DNA of 64,000 nucleotides, from the NCBI RefSeq assembly GCF_002980525.1, contig NZ_PVBQ01000002.1, positions 310,001 through 374,000 of the forward strand, in the 5' to 3' direction. The first letter of the stretch is position 1; each line of letters begins with the position of its first letter. The notes below the pieces were generated by a model, which worked only from the letters and a program-made list of their open reading frames with translations, made no database searches and was not told where the DNA came from. Positions 62,344-64,000 of this stretch are shown here, piece after piece. The position numbers were made by a program, and so were the translations under genes. This DNA is from Sphingobacterium haloxyli (GTDB lineage: Bacteria > Bacteroidota > Bacteroidia > Sphingobacteriales > Sphingobacteriaceae).

Positions 62344-64000
62344 TTATAATGGTATCTCTAAAACAAATATATTCAAATTTTCTGAATTCTTTTTATAAAC
62401 CAATGTGCCACCATGCAAAGAAGTAAATGAATAAGCTAGTGCGAGCCCGAGTCCCGACCCTTTAACGCGGTAATGTGTGCTGGCGCGTTGAAATGGTTCG
62501 AAAATCTGTGTCATCTCCTCGTCGGACAATAGCATACCATCGTTTTTGACTTCCAGACAGAAATGGGTGTTGTCTATTTTTTTGTAGAGGTTGACGTGAA
62601 CTTCTTTTTCGGCATATTTAAATGCATTAGACAAGAGGTTAGAGATAATCTTATACATAGCTTCAATATCTATATTCGCTTCCAGCTTTCGATCTAATGA
62701 TTTGGATACCTTAATTTTTTTACTCTCTATGAAGGGGGTGAAATCTTGTAAACATATTAGAATAAGTGAACTGATCGATTGTTTTTTTAGCTTTAGCGAA
62801 AATTCGTTACTCTCTACTTTTCTAAAATCCAGTAGATTATCGGTCATGGAGAGCAGTTTCTCTGTATTTTGATGAATCGTTTTTAACCACTTTTCTGACT
62901 TTTTAGGTTCCGTGCCCAACATTATTTTTTCAAGTGGTGCTTTGATCAACGTCAAGGGTGTTTTAATATCGTGGGTTATCTGCATGAAGAAGTCCATCTT
63001 AGCCTTGTAAAGTTCTTTTTCCTTATGTGCTTTGATTTTCTCTAGTCGTTGTCTATTCTTTTCTTTCATTTTCTGATCATACCAATAGAGCACCATACCA
63101 ATTAACCCCAGAGAGAACAACGCATAAATAATGTAAGCGGGGACGCTAGCCCAAAAAGGAGGAAGTATGACGATTTCTAACGACTTGATATTTGAAATAG
63201 GCGTCTTGTTGGCGTCAGCAGCCATAACCTCGAACATATATTTCCCTGGGGGAATTTTTGTGAAATTTGCTTTGGTATTGTTCCGCAAAAAGGTCCAGGT
63301 AGTATCTAGCCCGACCAATCTATATAAATAGGATGTCGAATTTGCCGATGCAAAATTTAACGCAACAAAATCGAGACTAACGGTGGACTCATCGTATTTT
63401 AGTTTTATTTTTTCCGTATAAAGGATCGATTTGGAAAGTGCGCTGGTTTTGTCTTCTATCGTCAGCTCATGCTGGTTTGTCTGGATGCCGGTAATGTAGA
63501 TGGGAGTCTCGAAATCTGTTTTGTAAAGATCGGTGACGGATGACGGATTGAACCTGATCAGCCCTTTGGATGCGCCAAAATAAAGTAACCCTTTAGAATC
63601 CTTGAAGGCAGAGTTATAATTAAATTGGAGGTCTAGCAGGCCGTGTTCCAGCTTATAAGTATCGATGCTGTATGAACGGATATCCATTCTGACCAATCCC
63701 CTTGTTGTCGATATCCAAAGGTTCCCAGAATCATCCTCCTGCATAGCTAAAATAAGGTTGCTCGGCAAACCGTCTTTTGACGTGAAACGTTTAAAAGACT
63801 GCTTTTTTTTGTCGTAAAGGCATAATCCGCTCTCTGTCGCCACCCAAATTTGGCCCTTTGAATCTTGAAACACGCGATTCACGCGGTTACTGCTAATCGA
63901 AGACGGATTTTTGGGGTCATGTATAAATCGTATCGGTTTTTCTTCTCCAGAACGGAGCATATACAGCCCGTCGCGCCACGTGGTGAACCATAATGTATGC
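62344..64000 (-). CDS. Periplasmic-sensor histidine kinase with propeller repeats (5' end outside window)
   Basis: The frame runs to the window edge; codons before the ATG at 63960 still read as propeller repeat ('LWFTTWRDGLY'), so the start lies beyond 64000. Visible order: two-component-regulator propeller blades ('VFQDSKGQIWVATESGLCLYD', 'DDSGNLWISTTRGLVRMD'), a Y_Y_Y domain, a membrane helix ('VPAYIIYALFSLGLIGMVLYWY'), then HisKA ('MQITHDIKTPLTLI', phospho-histidine) and HATPase ('IISNLLSNAFKYA', 'GSGLGLALA'). It ends at 'VLEIPL' and lacks the receiver and AraC parts usual in hybrid systems; these are encoded by the next gene. Confidence 0.9.
   Translation of the reverse strand, partial: HTLWFTTWRDGLYMLRSGEEKPIRFIHDPKNPSSISSNRVNRVFQDSKGQIWVATESGLCLYDKKKQSFKRFTSKDGLPSNLILAMQEDDSGNLWISTTRGLVRMDIRSYSIDTYKLEHGLLDLQFNYNSAFKDSKGLLYFGASKGLIRFNPSSVTDLYKTDFETPIYITGIQTNQHELTIEDKTSALSKSILYTEKIKLKYDESTVSLDFVALNFASANSTSYLYRLVGLDTTWTFLRNNTKANFTKIPPGKYMFEVMAADANKTPISNIKSLEIVILPPFWASVPAYIIYALFSLGLIGMVLYWYDQKMKEKNRQRLEKIKAHKEKELYKAKMDFFMQITHDIKTPLTLIKAPLEKIMLGTEPKKSEKWLKTIHQNTEKLLSMTDNLLDFRKVESNEFSLKLKKQSISSLILICLQDFTPFIESKKIKVSKSLDRKLEANIDIEAMYKIISNLLSNAFKYAEKEVHVNLYKKIDNTHFCLEVKNDGMLLSDEEMTQIFEPFQRASTHYRVKGSGLGLALAYSFTSLHGGTLVYKKNSENLNIFVLEIPL

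Noticed and set aside
1..64000. CRISPR arrays, tRNA or rRNA genes, insertion sequences
   Set aside because: On reading the window I saw no regularly spaced direct repeats, no cloverleaf or CCA-type tRNA pattern, no rRNA core sequence and no transposase ORF; a tool search could still find short ncRNAs.

Overview
The window looks like chromosome of a Bacteroidota bacterium, most probably a Sphingobacteriaceae relative. The evidence is SusC/SusD pairs, TonB-dependent receptors with carboxypeptidase-regulatory-like N-termini, a one-piece or split hybrid two-component regulator, and -7 promoter boxes of the TAnnTTTG type with almost no Shine-Dalgarno sequences. I saw no rRNA, tRNA, CRISPR array, insertion sequence or phage module. 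The assignment to family is an inference from gene style, not from a marker gene.

Region 1 (1-8400): the tail of an AraC-type regulator, a NagB/LmbE two-domain glucosamine-6-phosphate deaminase, then a three-gene operon that matches the xenosiderophore uptake system XusABC (TonB receptor, DUF4374 lipoprotein, PepSY membrane protein). The first gene has a TTTAGA-N5-TCTAAA inverted repeat just before its start codon. A small four-helix membrane protein converges on this operon and shares one terminator hairpin with it.

Region 2 (8400-25400): nitrate assimilation with its cofactor supply. Ten minus-strand genes run as one tight operon: moaCB fusion, moeA, nitrate transporter, a three-module nitrate reductase, a rubredoxin-tailed protein with nitrite/sulfite-reductase-like folds, a TauE-type permease, moaA, moaD, moaE and mobA. 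A Crp/Fnr-type regulator with N-terminal cysteines is divergent from it. Next come nirB-nirD and a small secreted protein on the minus strand, with a divergent uroporphyrinogen-III methyltransferase for siroheme. A TTTATA-N3-TATAAA palindrome occurs in both divergent intergenic regions and may be the operator that ties the two operons together.

Region 3 (25400-37000): housekeeping genes on the plus strand: a DUF2147 protein, a MacB/FtsX-like permease, kbl, typA, a Rieske protein, ispH, hemH, a metallophosphoesterase, galT and galK. ispH and hemH have a -7 box exactly six bases before the ATG, which suggests leaderless transcripts.

Region 4 (37000-64000): a polysaccharide utilisation locus that looks directed at alpha-mannan. 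Two GH76 endo-alpha-1,6-mannanase lipoproteins flank a large two-module surface lipoprotein; then come SusC, SusD, a DUF3823 lipoprotein, an unassigned GH42-like TIM-barrel protein, a GH92 alpha-mannosidase, a GtaA-like protein, a GH2 enzyme and a sulfatase. The locus is bracketed by two unlike regulators: a transmembrane kelch protein with a SARP-like DNA-binding tail at the left, divergent, and a hybrid two-component system split into separate kinase and response-regulator genes at the right, convergent. The strongest candidates for something undescribed are the kelch/SARP regulator, the GH42-like enzyme, the duplicated-module lipoprotein and the rubredoxin-tailed nitrate-operon protein.
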